Assembly (NCBI RefSeq): GCF_037325665.1
Contig: NC_090250.1
Span: 20,035,195-20,099,194 of the forward strand
Source of the DNA: Littorina saxatilis
Taxonomy: Eukaryota; Mollusca; Gastropoda; Littorinimorpha; Littorinidae
DNA: 64,000 nucleotides
Direction of reading: 5' to 3'
A program made the position numbers and the translations under genes. The notes beneath the pieces were generated by a model. The model was not told the DNA's origin and made no database searches. It was given only the letters and a program-made list of their open reading frames with translations. Shown piece after piece: positions 11,301 through 21,073 of the stretch; position 1 is the first letter of the stretch; each line of letters starts with the position of its first letter.

Positions 11301-14300
11301 CGGGGCCTCAGCGGCCCCTGGACCCCTGCCTTTCAGGTTTTTTGATTTTTCCCAGTAACACCCATGCATATATTATATATATATACACCTTACAGTATTG
11401 GCGTTAACCAGTATATATATATACCGGTATTTTATCGATTGAAATGAGAAAGTACCGGAACAAAATTGGCTGCCGGTATGACCTACCGGTTGATTTTTAG
11501 AACTACCGGGGTTTTTTCCAAGTTTGCGTACCTGTTTGAAAAAATACTAGCGCCATCACTGCCTTACTGTCTGGGTAGGATGTTTTATCATTCAGGAGAT
11601 CTAAATATATTGTTTTTTGTAACTGTGTGTTCATGTTCTGTTCTCTTTACTTCTACAGACCTGTTTACACTACACATTGAGCGTAGTAAACTACGATTTT
11701 GGTCCCCAAACTACGCAACTACGCATGCTTGTCTTATACTACGCAAACGTTTCATTTCGACTACACATTTTGACATTTTGAATACGCAAAAACGCGAGCG
11801 AGTTCCGATCCATAATTTGTACTAACCGGTTGTGTACTGCGTGCAAAACATGCCCGGCGCCCGCGAGAGTAGCGTAGTCAGTTGGTCTTGCTGCTGTTAT
11901 TACAACTATCGCGGGCGTTTCAGCACATACTTTTCTGAACGCGGTCACTTCGTAGCTCATTCTTTCTGGAGGGAAAAAAATGGCTACAGCGACGAACACG
12001 GATTCAGAAGACTTTGGCGATCAACCGCCACGGAGCAAAAAAAAAGAAGCTTGGTCAAACTCCCAGCAAGGCTTTTCTGCCAAAGTACTATGAGGAGCAT
12101 CCATGCCTAGTTTCGTGGAGAAAAGGGAAGCATTTTGCCCACTGCACTGTGTGCAACACGGCTTTTTCAGAGAAGCACAGTGGGCTTTACGACCGTGTAA
12201 CCGCCACAAGAAAAGCACTTCTCATGAGGAATTCGAGAAATCCCGACCAAAGCAGAGGAAAAATTGGACTGTTTTGTGAAGAAACCCGTGCCAGGGAAAG
12301 AAGACCAAGACAAGCTCACTTTTGAAAGATCGGTAACCAGAGCAGAGGCAATGACCTGCCATATTATTATTATTGCCGACGCAAATTTGCCTTTATGTTG
12401 ATACACATACTCCCAGTCCCTACTTTTTGTGACTTGATGTTCTCAGATTGTCACTGGTCTTGAATAGGGGGTCCCACTGTATATGAACTGCATACCCCTG
12501 CATACGAAAAAAAAGACTCCACAAGAAGGCAAAGAAAAGTAAAAATTGGTCAAACTACAGATATTGCCAAAAAGAATGCAGACGTACAATTAGGAAAGCG
12601 GAACAAAAATATGTGAACAACATCATTGAGACAGGAATGAGAGACAACAACAACAGCAAGCCCTTCTGGAGGTATGTCCGCGCCAGAAAACAAGACAATA
12701 TTGGCGTAGCACCTCTAAAAGAGGGAACGAGACTCGTCACCGACAGTCTGTCAAAAGCAAAAATCCTCCTACAACAGTTCCGCTCGGTATTCACAAGAGA
12801 AGACGGATCGCCTCCCCCACAAATGCATAGTCCCCAACAGCCTCACATCTCCGACCTTGTCATCACGGAAGAAGGGGTTGCCAAATTATTAAGAAACCTA
12901 AACTCTTCAAAAGCTTGCGGCCCAGATGAAATTTCCAGTAAGGTCCTGAAAAACTGTGCCGACACCCTCGCCACGGCAGTTTCTGCTATTAGGTTTAGTT
13001 CACAGACACAGCCGGAATCTGACCCCTTTATCACCCCTTCCTCAGTGCCAGGCCGCCAGCGGTAATTAATCACCCATCCCCCGGTTCAGCGCTGGCTACA
13101 CAGTAGTGACTGTACAACCGCGCGATAGCATCACCCACACAAGCCATCTCAGCAGTAGAAGGCTAAGAGAAAAGCTCCCTTCTACTAGCAGGCCAGAGTG
13201 CGGCCTAGCTCAACCTCTCGGCAGCTACGCACTGCTATCTCTGCCTTGCGAGTAAGCTGTGTGTTTTGAAAACACTTCTATCTTGTTAGTTCTCTTGAAT
13301 TACGATGTCAGCATGTGTGTTATTTACACATAGCCTTGTAGTCAAGACCATAAACTTTCAAACGATACTAAATATGACCACTATGCTGTAGGTGTGCCAC
13401 TGCTGTAGCCTGCTGAAAGAAGACAGACAGAGAACAGTACACACGGCACAATGTAATTAATGACATGTATTTGAGTGGCTACAGATCGCGCCACGGTCCA
13501 CTTTTGAAGACAGAACAAATTAAAAACAAATCTGCAAGGTTAATGTTAACAGATGTTCATGCTGACACTTAAAAGATTTTTACCTTGTGTGTGTGAGGTA
13601 TCTTTTCTTGAGCCCGCTTACAGGTATCCAAGTAGGAAAACAGTATTCCAAAATGTCAGCACACGTCAGTTGTTGTTGTTGTTATAGCTAGATTTACTTC
13701 CATGTATCTTGGGGTAGATTTAAAGAAGGCTGTTCACATTATACTGACACCAGCAAACCAGGGTCGGCTGGAATCATACTGACACCAAATGTTACTAATG
13801 GCTTGAGCTTGTTCCTTAACACGATCAGCTGTTGTGTCAGCTGTTGTGTTTGAGGGCGTACGGTTTAATTGCTTTGAATAGCACTTCTGACAAAACGTGG
13901 TCGAATGTTTTGCACTAATATCAGAAGATACATCAATGTTAAAAAAGTTTTTCAGTTTGTCCGCATAGTCCACACACAGTTTCACATTACAATGTCGATC
14001 TTTTTTTGTTCTTGCAGAGCGTTCCCCACACAGTCTACACAATGCATTAACACAAATTAGATGTTCAGTTTCAGTATGCTCCATTATGAAACACACTGCA
14101 TACCAAACATACACTGTCACATGAAGACAAAGAAGAAAACTGGAAATATTAGGTCACACTGCTGCACAAAATAACTGAGTGTGATGTCACTTGTAATAAT
14201 ACTATGATTCAATCCTTTCTTTTCTGCTGAACAGTGGGTGAAAAATTTGCCTGTCACAACACAATGCCACACAAATGAAACACACAGCGTACATGTACTC

Positions 14301-17300
14301 TGATGATCAGAAACTAATACAAGACAAAAAGTCTTTAAGACGAAACCACATGGAAAATGCTCCAGACAGGGCTCTTCAAGATATAAACTAGATAAAAAAA
14401 TCTGGTTCTGCTGCCAGGCAGTGGCAGGAAGGCAATTAAACCGTGGGAAATTGACTCATTTTCTGCTGCCAGCAAGTGGAACAAAGAAGGCTGAAGCCCC
14501 AGCGGGGCCAGGAATGTGATAACAGATAAGCAGGGCAGGGGCTGCGTGGGCAGGTGCCAGCAGCAAACTTAATCATGCTATCTGTGAAAGGGGGAACCGC
14601 TGTGTCGATCGCGGCACCTCTAACCTGCATATATAGACACTCTATGGAAACAGGACACCTGCCCGCAGACTGGCTAACTGCCAACGTAGCCTGCGTTTTC
14701 AAAAAAGGAGATAAAAACAGAGCTGAAAACTACCGACCGGTGTCCCTAACATCCGTTGCATGCAAGCTGCTTGAACACATTATCAGCCACCACATCCATC
14801 TTCACCTGGAGAAATACAAAATCCTTACGGACAGAAACCATGGGTTTAGATCAGGCTTCTCCTGTGAAACGCAGCTATTGACGACCATGAACGACTTGCA
14901 GAAAACAAACAATGCTGGAGTGCAGAGCGACATTATTATCCTCGACTTCAGCAAGGCGTTTGACACGGTCCCCCACTCCAAGCTCCTCCACAAATTGGAA
15001 CACTACGGCATCAAGGGACCCATACACGATTGGATCACAAGATTCCTGTGCAATAGAACCATGAAAGTCATCCTGGAGGGAGAACACTCAGAGGGAGCAA
15101 CCGTCGACTCAGGAGTACCACAGGGCACTGTCCTAGGCCCATTGCTTTTCCTGTGCCATGTGAATGACCTTCCTGAGCAAGTGAATTCAACAGTACGATT
15201 ATTCGCTGACGACTGCCTGTTATACCGAAAAATCCACTCCTTCCAGGACCACATCACCCTTCAAGAGGACCTTGAAAAACTAGAAGTATGGGCCAATCAA
15301 TGGGGCATGCGATTCAACGCCAAAAAGTGCTTTGTCCTCCCCACTAAGAAAAACACAACGTACATCTACGAACTCAACAAGGAAATCCTACGGCACGTCG
15401 AACAAAGCCCATATCTAGGAATCGAGATCTCAGCAGACCTCAAATGGTCTAAGCACATCGCAACCATATGCAAGAAGGCGGGATCCAAGCTGGGATTTCT
15501 GCGAAGAAACTTGGGAAGTTGCCCCCCAGAACTGCGACGAATGGCATACATCTCCCTCATAAGGTCCACCCTCGACTATGGAGCAACAGTGTGGGATCCA
15601 CACCTAGTCCATGACAAAACAAAACTTGAGCGGATTCAGAAACAAGCGGCAAGATTCATAAAGCGCGACTACCGTTCCCAAGACCCAGGATGTGTAACAA
15701 AGATGCTACGGGACCTAAATCTACCATCTCTACAAGAGCGCAGAAAACAACAGCGACTCACCACTCTCTTCAAAATCATTGAGGGACATACCCCAGCAAT
15801 ACCTCCAGAAAACTTCCTGAAACCAATAGATAAAGAGAAGAGGAAAATACGGGCCAACACCTTTCCCGATTGCGTAGCAAGTAACATCGTCACCAAGTAC
15901 TCTTACAACAACACCCGTGGCTACATCATTCCAGACGCCAGCACAGAGCAGTATCGACGCTCCTTTTTCGTGCAGACGGTGGCTGAGTGGAATGCACTAG
16001 ACGAGCAGGTGGTCCAGGCAAAATCTGTTGCTGCTTTCTCAACAGCAATAAGCAGAGGTGCCACAAGCGGCCCTCTGCTCTAAAATCTAGAGAATCACTT
16101 TTAAACCAGCTTTTAAACATTTTAAATTAGGGAAGCTAAAATAAGAGGACTGGGGTCGGCGTGTATGTTGGGTGCTTTACGTCCCTCGTTACCCCCCAGC
16201 TCCTCAAACACCCAAACAATGATAGGAAATTGTATAGGTTATGGGGTGTCCTAAACTAGGGGTTACTTGAAGTAACATGTTAGATGTTTTTATGAGGACA
16301 CACAGAAATTGATAGGTCCTTAGTTTGTTTTTAACGTATAGGCGGTGCGCTCTCACCCCCGTCGCGCAAATAACCTAAAAAGGTTCCAAGCGGCGTAAAA
16401 TTCCTGATTCCTGATTCCTGATTCCCTCAACATAGCTTTTTTTTTAACAAATGCATGGGTGAAACTTTTCCGCCTTAGGGCGGAAATCCGCCAAATGAAA
16501 TTGGTCAAATAAAGAATTCCTTATTTTGAAAATCTGTAAAAAAAAAAATTTTTGTTTTTTTGTTTTTTTGCCGGCGATCCGATCTGTATTTTCTCTAACA
16601 CAGTGACCGGACATCGCTGAATCTTTGTTTCCCTGAGCGCGCGAATTATCGGACTACAGCTTGGCATTTGTTATCATTGTTTACTGTGCAAATTTGTGTG
16701 TTTGAGATACCAGGAAAGGCCTACTTTTACCCTTAAAAAGCCTGATTTTTTGTTTTCTTCCGGGGGGCTTCGCCCCGCTGGGCCCCCTAAGAGGGCGTTG
16801 CCCCTGCACCCCACCAGGGCGTGGGCGGCCCCTGGACCCCGGCCTCATTTTCCTTATTTTTAATTCTGATCAGTTTCACCCATGCAAATGTTCCAAACTA
16901 GTTAATAATTTTTTTCTTAACAAATAAACTTAATGCTTGGCTTGTATTTTTGTGGGGGCTTTGTTTGTATTTGTATGAGGAGTATTGTTCACATTGTAAT
17001 AGTTTTGTTTGGAGTGTTGAGTGTTTGTTTTAGTACGGTATAAGTAACTGTTCTGTTTTGCGGTTTGGGTTGATCAAATTGAAATACTACACATTCACCT
17101 GCCAAACTACACATTTGCCTTATTTTCACACCCAAAACTACACATGGTACATTTCAGGGGTAGGCAGGTCTGCTTCTACAAACGTAGGCATGTGGGCTAG
17201 TCTGTGAGATTAAACTGAAACCGTATCTTATAAGCAGTGCAGCTTTATACTTCAAGTGTGACCTTAAAGGATAAGTTAAGAATGATGTCCAGAAATGGGA

Positions 17301-20300
17301 AAGGTCAAATGTAATTGATTTGAGTTTAGCCCAAAGAGTAGCCTCAAGTTATCTCACTCAGTTACTAGCTGTAGTGTAACATGATTACAGGCTTGAGGAT
17401 GTTTTCATTCCCATGCAAAATGCATTACAGGGAGAATTTTGCTTATTTCCTACAGTCAGAAGTCACAATGGACCTTCTCATGGCTGGTCGCATATAGAAA
17501 TCAGAGGAAACTGTAGAACAGGTGTTTTTGTGTGTGTGTGTACGTTCCACTGTATGTAACAGAACTTGCCAATTGTATCAGGAGAATCATAAATCTCACA
17601 AAAATGCTGGCACGTTATTTCAACTCTCCCTATTTCTTTAGGGCAGTGTACATGTGTGAGTTGTGAGTGTGGACTTTGCTGTGTGTGACCATTGCAAGCA
17701 CTTATGCTGCTTCTGGTAACCATAGCAACTCCTTTCTAACATGAATCAATTGACACTTGACTCTGTGTGTACAACACAGGGCGGCAGCCATGACGCTGCG
17801 CACAGTGCTGCTGTCGTTACAAGCCTTGCTGGCTGCCGCAGAACCCGATGATCCCCAGGACGCTGTTGTGGCTCAGCAGTACAAAGAACACTACGAAATC
17901 TTTCGGCGAACAGCCCTGCACTGGACGTCAACTTTTGCCAATGGTAAGTTTGCTGCCTTGTAATTTTGTAGTGTTATGCAATCTTTTTTTCATTTTTTTT
18001 CAAATGAAGAACGATGTTGTTCAGGAATAATAAAGGTTTCGGTTTAGTCTGCAAGATGATCCTTGTTTTTAGTAATATTTTCGAGCACTGGTGATCTGAG
18101 ATAGCGCTCTGCCTCATTCATATTCTCAAGCACTGTTGAACTGACTCAAGACATTTGTTGATTAACTTTTTTATATTTAGTCAAGTTTTGACTAAATATT
18201 TTAACATCGAGGGGGAATCGAAACGAGGGTCGTGGTGTATGTGCGTGTGTGTGTGTGTGCGTGTGTGCGTGTGTGTGTGTGTGTAGAGCGATTCAGACTA
18301 AACTACTGGACCGATCTTTATGAAATTTGACATGAGAGTTCCTGGGTATGAAATCCCCATACATTTTTTTCATTTTTTTGATAAATGTCTTTGATGACGT
18401 CATATCTGGCTTTTCGTGAAAGTTGAGGCGGCACTGTCACGCCCTCATTTTTCAACCAAATTGGTTGAAATTTTGGTCAAGTAATCTTCGACGAAGCCCG
18501 GGGTTCGGTATTGCATTTCAGCTTGGTGGCTTAAAAATTAATTAATGACTTTGGTCATTAAAAATCGGAAAATTGTAAAAAAAAATAAAAATTTATAAAA
18601 TGATCCAAATTTACGTTTATCTTATTCTCCATCATTTGCTGATTCCAAAAACATATAAATATGTTATATTCGGATTAAAAACAAGCTCTGAAAATTAAAT
18701 ATATAAAAATTATTATCAAAATTAAATTGTCCAAATCAATTTAAAAACACTTTCATCTTATTCCTTGTCGGTTCCTGATTCCAAAAACATATAGTTTTGA
18801 TATGTTTGGATTAAAAACACGCTCAGAAAGTTAAAACAAAGAGAGGTACAGAAAAGCGTGCTATCCTTCTTAGCGCAACTACTACCCCGCTCTTCTTGTC
18901 AATTTCACTGCCTTTGCCATGAGCGGTGGACTGACGATGCTACGAGCATACGGTCTTGCTGAAAAATGGCAGCTACTTGACTAAATATTGTATTTTCGCC
19001 TTACGCGACTTGTTTTCTTTTAGGTTGAAGTGCAGGTCAAAAACTGCATGAAAGGCTTATAGTTCTATCCAAAAAAGCACCTTGATAATTTTAACTTGTG
19101 CACCTCTGATACACACATTTACATGAATGATGAATGAAACATTTCTTAAATCGAATGCGCTGTTGTGACATATTTAATTGTCACTTGCAGCAGCGCATTG
19201 AAGCCTGAAAAGCTGAACAGCAAAAGCACCTCAGAATTGCCAGGAGACTTTCTGTGATCTAGAAACCATATGACTATGAGTTCCTTTGTTCCTTTGCTTT
19301 AGTATGAAATGTGAAAACAACTGTCAGAAAAGATATCTCTGTTTCTTTCAAACTGATGTTTGTGGGTTTGAAATGTATTTGATTTTTCTCACCCAGGTCC
19401 AAAGAAAGACAAGGACTATGACGACAAGGTGACCAGTTTGATCAACATGGGCTTTGAAGAGGTACGTACAGTTGAACCGGTCCTTATTGACAGGTGGACG
19501 TTAAGGAATGCTGAACTATGAGATAGAACCTTGTTTGGGATCCTTTGGGGTGGTCGAAATGGGCAGCTGGTCGTTATTTAGAGATAGTTGCTGGGGCAAG
19601 TTTGACTGTACCATGTTAAGTGTCATCAACATTTGTGTCATAAGCAGGCTTTGCGAAAGGGACGGGAGTGGTTGATTATTTAAAACTGTCAACTTTGTTG
19701 AGACAAGTCAGTTCATAGACATGTACAGGACACTTTTTTGACTACACTCAATAAACATAACTTACATTAAAAAGTATGTGCACTTCCTCAAAGACACATT
19801 TGAGAGTTGAGTGAGTTTTGAGTCAGTGTATCAGTCAGCCTTTGCTATTGGTGACAACAGTGGGTGGTTCTCTTCAAGCTACTTAATAAACTGTGCTAGC
19901 TACAATACCTTTAAAACATAAGTAATTGTATGTGTAAATGAAAAGCTGAAGAAACAGCACAAGCAAGGACCATCTGAGTATTTGTTGATGTTGAGAAAAA
20001 AATGTGGAAACAGCTGATTTTCTTCTTCAAAATGGTGTGCCAAAAAGGGATCAACTCTGACTCTGAAGCAAGAATTCTCCTTCATTACAATCAACAGACT
20101 GAATCTTACTTGTGTTTTTGTGACAAGACCTTCAATAATCAAAATTAAATAGAACAAAGGACTTTTGATTCTGCTGTCTTTGTGACCTAACATTTGAAAA
20201 GTGGGTAACTGGAGTGACATGCTGTGTCCCATTTGGGTAGGCTTACAAACACAATCGTCAGCTGCAACATGAGGTCAACACAGTAACTTTGAACCCGTAT

Positions 20301-21073
20301 TGTCAAAATTCATCCTAAAAATATCTTGATCTGATTAAAGATCTTCATCTTGGAATAAGCCGCTGAATGTAAAGATGTCACTTTGACAACCATGTCCCAG
20401 CTGTCACACCAGTGACCCATCAACTTTAAACTTCGCCACTAATCAAAGATGAAAAAGAACACATGGACAGTTGACATCACACAAAACTTGAAAACAGCAC
20501 TCAGACTGACGTAGTTAACAGACATACTTGAAACGGAAATGTGTAGTTGATTGAAAACTGTGACGTGTCCCACAAGTACATGACACACCAGTTACTTCCC
20601 AATGCATGGTTGCCTTAACGATTTAGATCCGATTGAACCAAGGAGATCTGTATCGTGTATCATCAATCTACAATTCAGTTTTGAATAGTTTAACATTGCT
20701 TAGTGTGGTGGGTCACTACTGCAAACACGATTTGTCAATTCCCTTCTCTGTCACCAATAGCAAATAATGACTGGTATACAAGTTATAACTGTAGATAAAA
20801 AGACCTAGTAATGAATTTAATTTTAGGGTTTGATTCTTTTTCTTTTTTTTTCCATTAAATTTGTAATTCAGCACAACTGTGTTTTGTTATATTATTCGTT
20901 TGTTCGCATTTAACAGTGAAATAGACAATGGATTTGGCATCATTATTTGCGCATAGCTAGTTCTCTCACATGCCTTAATTTTCCTATTTTATTTGTCACA
21001 GCACAAGGCACGTGTGGCGTTGTCGACAAATCAGTGGGATCTCACAAGAGCGGCAGAGTACTGTTTGAGCTAA
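8254..21073 (+). CDS. UBE2K: Ubiquitin-conjugating enzyme E2 K (complete, six exons)
   Basis: This E2 accepts activated ubiquitin from E1 on its catalytic cysteine and builds mainly Lys48-linked chains. It acts in the cytosol and nucleus. Coding exons: 8254-8316, 9457-9609, 10433-10515, 17780-17943, 19397-19461, 21002-21073; the joined frame is 600 nt (199 aa; human 200). Residues 1-150 are the UBC fold, with [19 protein letters not shown], the HPN motif (HPNISSVTG) and the active site [12 protein letters not shown] with Cys92. Residues about 160-199 are the UBA domain ([15 protein letters not shown]... [12 protein letters not shown]). The start MANIA.QRI.REFKEV matches the family. All introns are GT-AG and phases agree. 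The linker before the UBA domain is the least conserved part. The last intron and 3' region contain MITEs and SINEs. The gene shares a promoter with PRPS. Confidence 0.96.
9457..9609 (+). CDS. UBE2K: UBE2K exon 2
   Basis: It encodes 51 residues of the UBC beta sheet, including [10 protein letters not shown] and PETYPFNPP. The acceptor is ATAG|GTTGCA and the donor CTT|GTGAGT. The residue after NPP is Leu, where human has Lys. Confidence 0.95.
9947..10432 (+). repeat. Eight-copy 64-bp tandem repeat carrying the exon 3 splice acceptor
   Basis: CCATGTTGG landmarks fall at 9947, 10011, 10076, 10140, 10204, 10268, 10332 and 10396, so the period is 64 bp. Every unit contains the polypyrimidine tract and AG of a splice acceptor (CTGACTTTCAG). 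The AGs end at 9983, 10048, 10112, 10176, 10240, 10304, 10368 and, for the real one, 10432. The last unit runs straight into exon 3. Confidence 0.93.
10433..10515 (+). CDS. UBE2K: UBE2K exon 3 (active site)
   Basis: It encodes [11 protein letters not shown] through [11 protein letters not shown] and the first two bases of Trp. Catalytic Cys92 is here. The donor is CAATG|GTATGT. A transposable element begins 23 bp beyond the exon end. Confidence 0.95.
10539..11366 (+). mobile_element. Family C DNA element, copy 1 (CATGGGTG ends, 6-bp duplication)
   Basis: The element is 828 bp. Its ends are CATGGGTGTTACT and AGTAACACCCATG, a 13-bp perfect inverted repeat, flanked on both sides by CATATA (10533-10538 and 11367-11372). 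Inside are CCGG-rich hairpins at the left and a GGGGGCAACGCCCCCC block at the right. A plus-strand frame at 10789-11103 begins [20 protein letters not shown] and contains WRWEWL. I infer it is a remnant of the N-terminus of a transposase, possibly hAT-like, but no catalytic domain is present. It sits just inside UBE2K intron 3. Confidence 0.85.
11980..12330 (+). pseudogene. Transposase N-terminus with zinc-binding motif (hAT-like remnant)
   Basis: A start at 11980 reads [20 protein letters not shown]. After a frame change in the run of nine A's near 12040 it continues [38 protein letters not shown] and SGLYDRVT. The HCTVC...H pattern resembles the BED/TTF-type fingers at the start of many hAT-like transposases. 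The frame is broken again beyond about 12200, and no catalytic domain follows before the LINE begins. Function is inferred from position inside a TIR-bounded element. Confidence 0.55.
12540..12990 (+). pseudogene. LINE ORF2 linker and start of reverse transcriptase
   Basis: The plus-strand frame reads [20 protein letters not shown], then [11 protein letters not shown] and [20 protein letters not shown], then [20 protein letters not shown]. The last part is the conserved linker and RT0 block found just before the fingers in non-LTR retrotransposons. The frame is interrupted at about 12990 by the insert that carries the RAG1-N-like domain. Confidence 0.8.
12991..14585. mobile_element. 1.6-kb insertion inside the LINE, carrying a RAG1-N-like exon
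   Basis: LINE coding sequence stops near 12990 and resumes near 14586. Between them is unrelated DNA whose only good frame is on the opposite strand (13734-14120). The edges are uncertain: the LINE-side residues on both flanks read TAVS, which could be a short duplication or could mean the two flanks come from different LINE copies. Weak inverted similarity, CACAGACACAGCC on the left against GACACAGCGG on the right, may be the element's ends. Confidence 0.5.
13734..14120 (-). CDS. RAG1 N-terminal-like zinc-binding domain (N-RAG transposon fragment)
   Basis: The minus-strand frame (128 codons; likely start at 14084, [11 protein letters not shown]) contains CRLCG about 30 residues in, then [20 protein letters not shown] followed by FCQKC. 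This matches the order in the RAG1 N-terminal region, where CRICG is followed by [20 protein letters not shown] and an NC pair. Known background: a mollusc (Aplysia) transposon called N-RAG-TP encodes a RAG1-N-like protein. Here the frame ends soon after FCQKC, without the later RAG1-type WHPH...C..C segment or any catalytic core, so this is a fragment or one exon. It lies inside an insertion within a LINE, which supports mobile origin. Homology is my reading of spacing and residues and has not been tested by a search. Confidence 0.6.
   Translation of the reverse strand: MTVYVWYAVCFIMEHTETEHLICVNALCRLCGERSARTKKDRHCNVKLCVDYADKLKNFFNIDVSSDISAKHSTTFCQKCYSKQLNRTPSNTTADTTADRVKEQAQAISNIWCQYDSSRPWFAGVSIM
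14586..16083 (+). CDS. LINE reverse transcriptase, C-terminal part of ORF2
   Basis: This is an open frame of about 500 codons with no stops. Motifs in order: [50 protein letters not shown], the catalytic [11 protein letters not shown] (about 14938-14970), [14 protein letters not shown], and FADD (about 15202-15213). It then has the thumb and C-terminal segment [36 protein letters not shown] and [11 protein letters not shown]. These are diagnostic of CR1/Jockey-group non-LTR retrotransposons, which copy their own RNA at a nicked target. The endonuclease is missing and the RT is split from its RT0 block by the upstream insert, so this copy cannot be autonomous. The long intact frame suggests a fairly recent insertion. 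Confidence 0.9.
16454..16884 (+). mobile_element. Family C DNA element, copy 2 (431 bp)
   Basis: The ends are CATGGGTGAAACT and AGTTTCACCCATG. CAAATG lies directly on both sides (16448-16453 and 16885-16890), a perfect 6-bp target duplication. It shares with copy 1 an early GGCGGAAATCCGCC hairpin and a late GGGGGCTTCGCCCC block. It lies just after the LINE tail, within the hAT-like shell. Confidence 0.88.
17780..17943 (+). CDS. UBE2K: UBE2K exon 4
   Basis: It completes the Trp codon and encodes [34 protein letters not shown] and the last UBC helix. It ends with the first base of a Gly codon at AATG|GTAAGT. Confidence 0.95.
18174..19015 (+). mobile_element. TTTAGTCAAG-ended repeat (~840 bp) in UBE2K intron 4
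   Basis: TATTTAGTCAAGT at the left and ACTTGACTAAATA near 18973-18986 form inverted ends. Inside are a GT microsatellite (18240-18285), the phrase AGAGCGATTCAGACTAAAC, and AT-rich sequence. No reading frame of note is present. I recognise it as a type of non-autonomous element common in caenogastropod genomes; this is from memory and untested. Confidence 0.65.
19397..19461 (+). CDS. UBE2K: UBE2K exon 5
   Basis: It encodes [20 protein letters not shown] plus EE, covering the linker and the first UBA helix with the MGF loop. The exon ends in phase 0 at GAG|GTACGT. Confidence 0.95.
19469..19608. mobile_element. pogo/Tigger-like MITE at the exon 5 donor
   Basis: This is a 140-bp element with ends CAGTTGAACC and (reverse complement) CAGTCAAACT, flanked by TA on both sides (19467-19468 and 19609-19610). 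It starts at intron position +8, immediately after the donor consensus. Confidence 0.7.
21002..21073 (+). CDS. UBE2K: UBE2K exon 6 and stop
   Basis: It encodes [20 protein letters not shown] and CLS followed by TAA (21071-21073), the second and third UBA helices. The acceptor is TGTCACAG|CACAAG. Confidence 0.95.
   Translation, partial: HKARVALSTNQWDLTRAAEYCLS

Larger units (their letters stand above)
12500..16425 (+). mobile_element. CR1/Jockey-like LINE, 5'-truncated and split by an insertion
   Basis: Two coding parts of one LINE type lie on the plus strand, about 12540-12990 and 14586-16083, separated by a 1.6-kb insert. The element ends in a short tandem tail, ATTCCTG repeated 3.7 times (16400-16425), the kind of 3' end typical of CR1/L2-group LINEs. 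The endonuclease region is absent, so the copy is 5' truncated. Confidence 0.85.
11656..17172 (+). mobile_element. hAT-like DNA transposon shell with nested insertions (5.5 kb)
   Basis: The left end is CAGACCTGTTTAC and the right end is the reverse complement of CAGACCTGCCTAC. CTTCTA flanks both sides directly (11650-11655 and 17173-17178). Both ends carry subterminal ACTACACA/ACTACGCA motifs, as hAT ends usually do. The interior keeps part of an N-terminal zinc-finger exon (11980-12330), but most of it has been replaced by a LINE (about 12500-16425) and a small family C element. The hAT assignment rests on the end sequence, the subterminal repeats and the finger; the 6-bp duplication is shorter than the common 8 bp. 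Confidence 0.65.
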
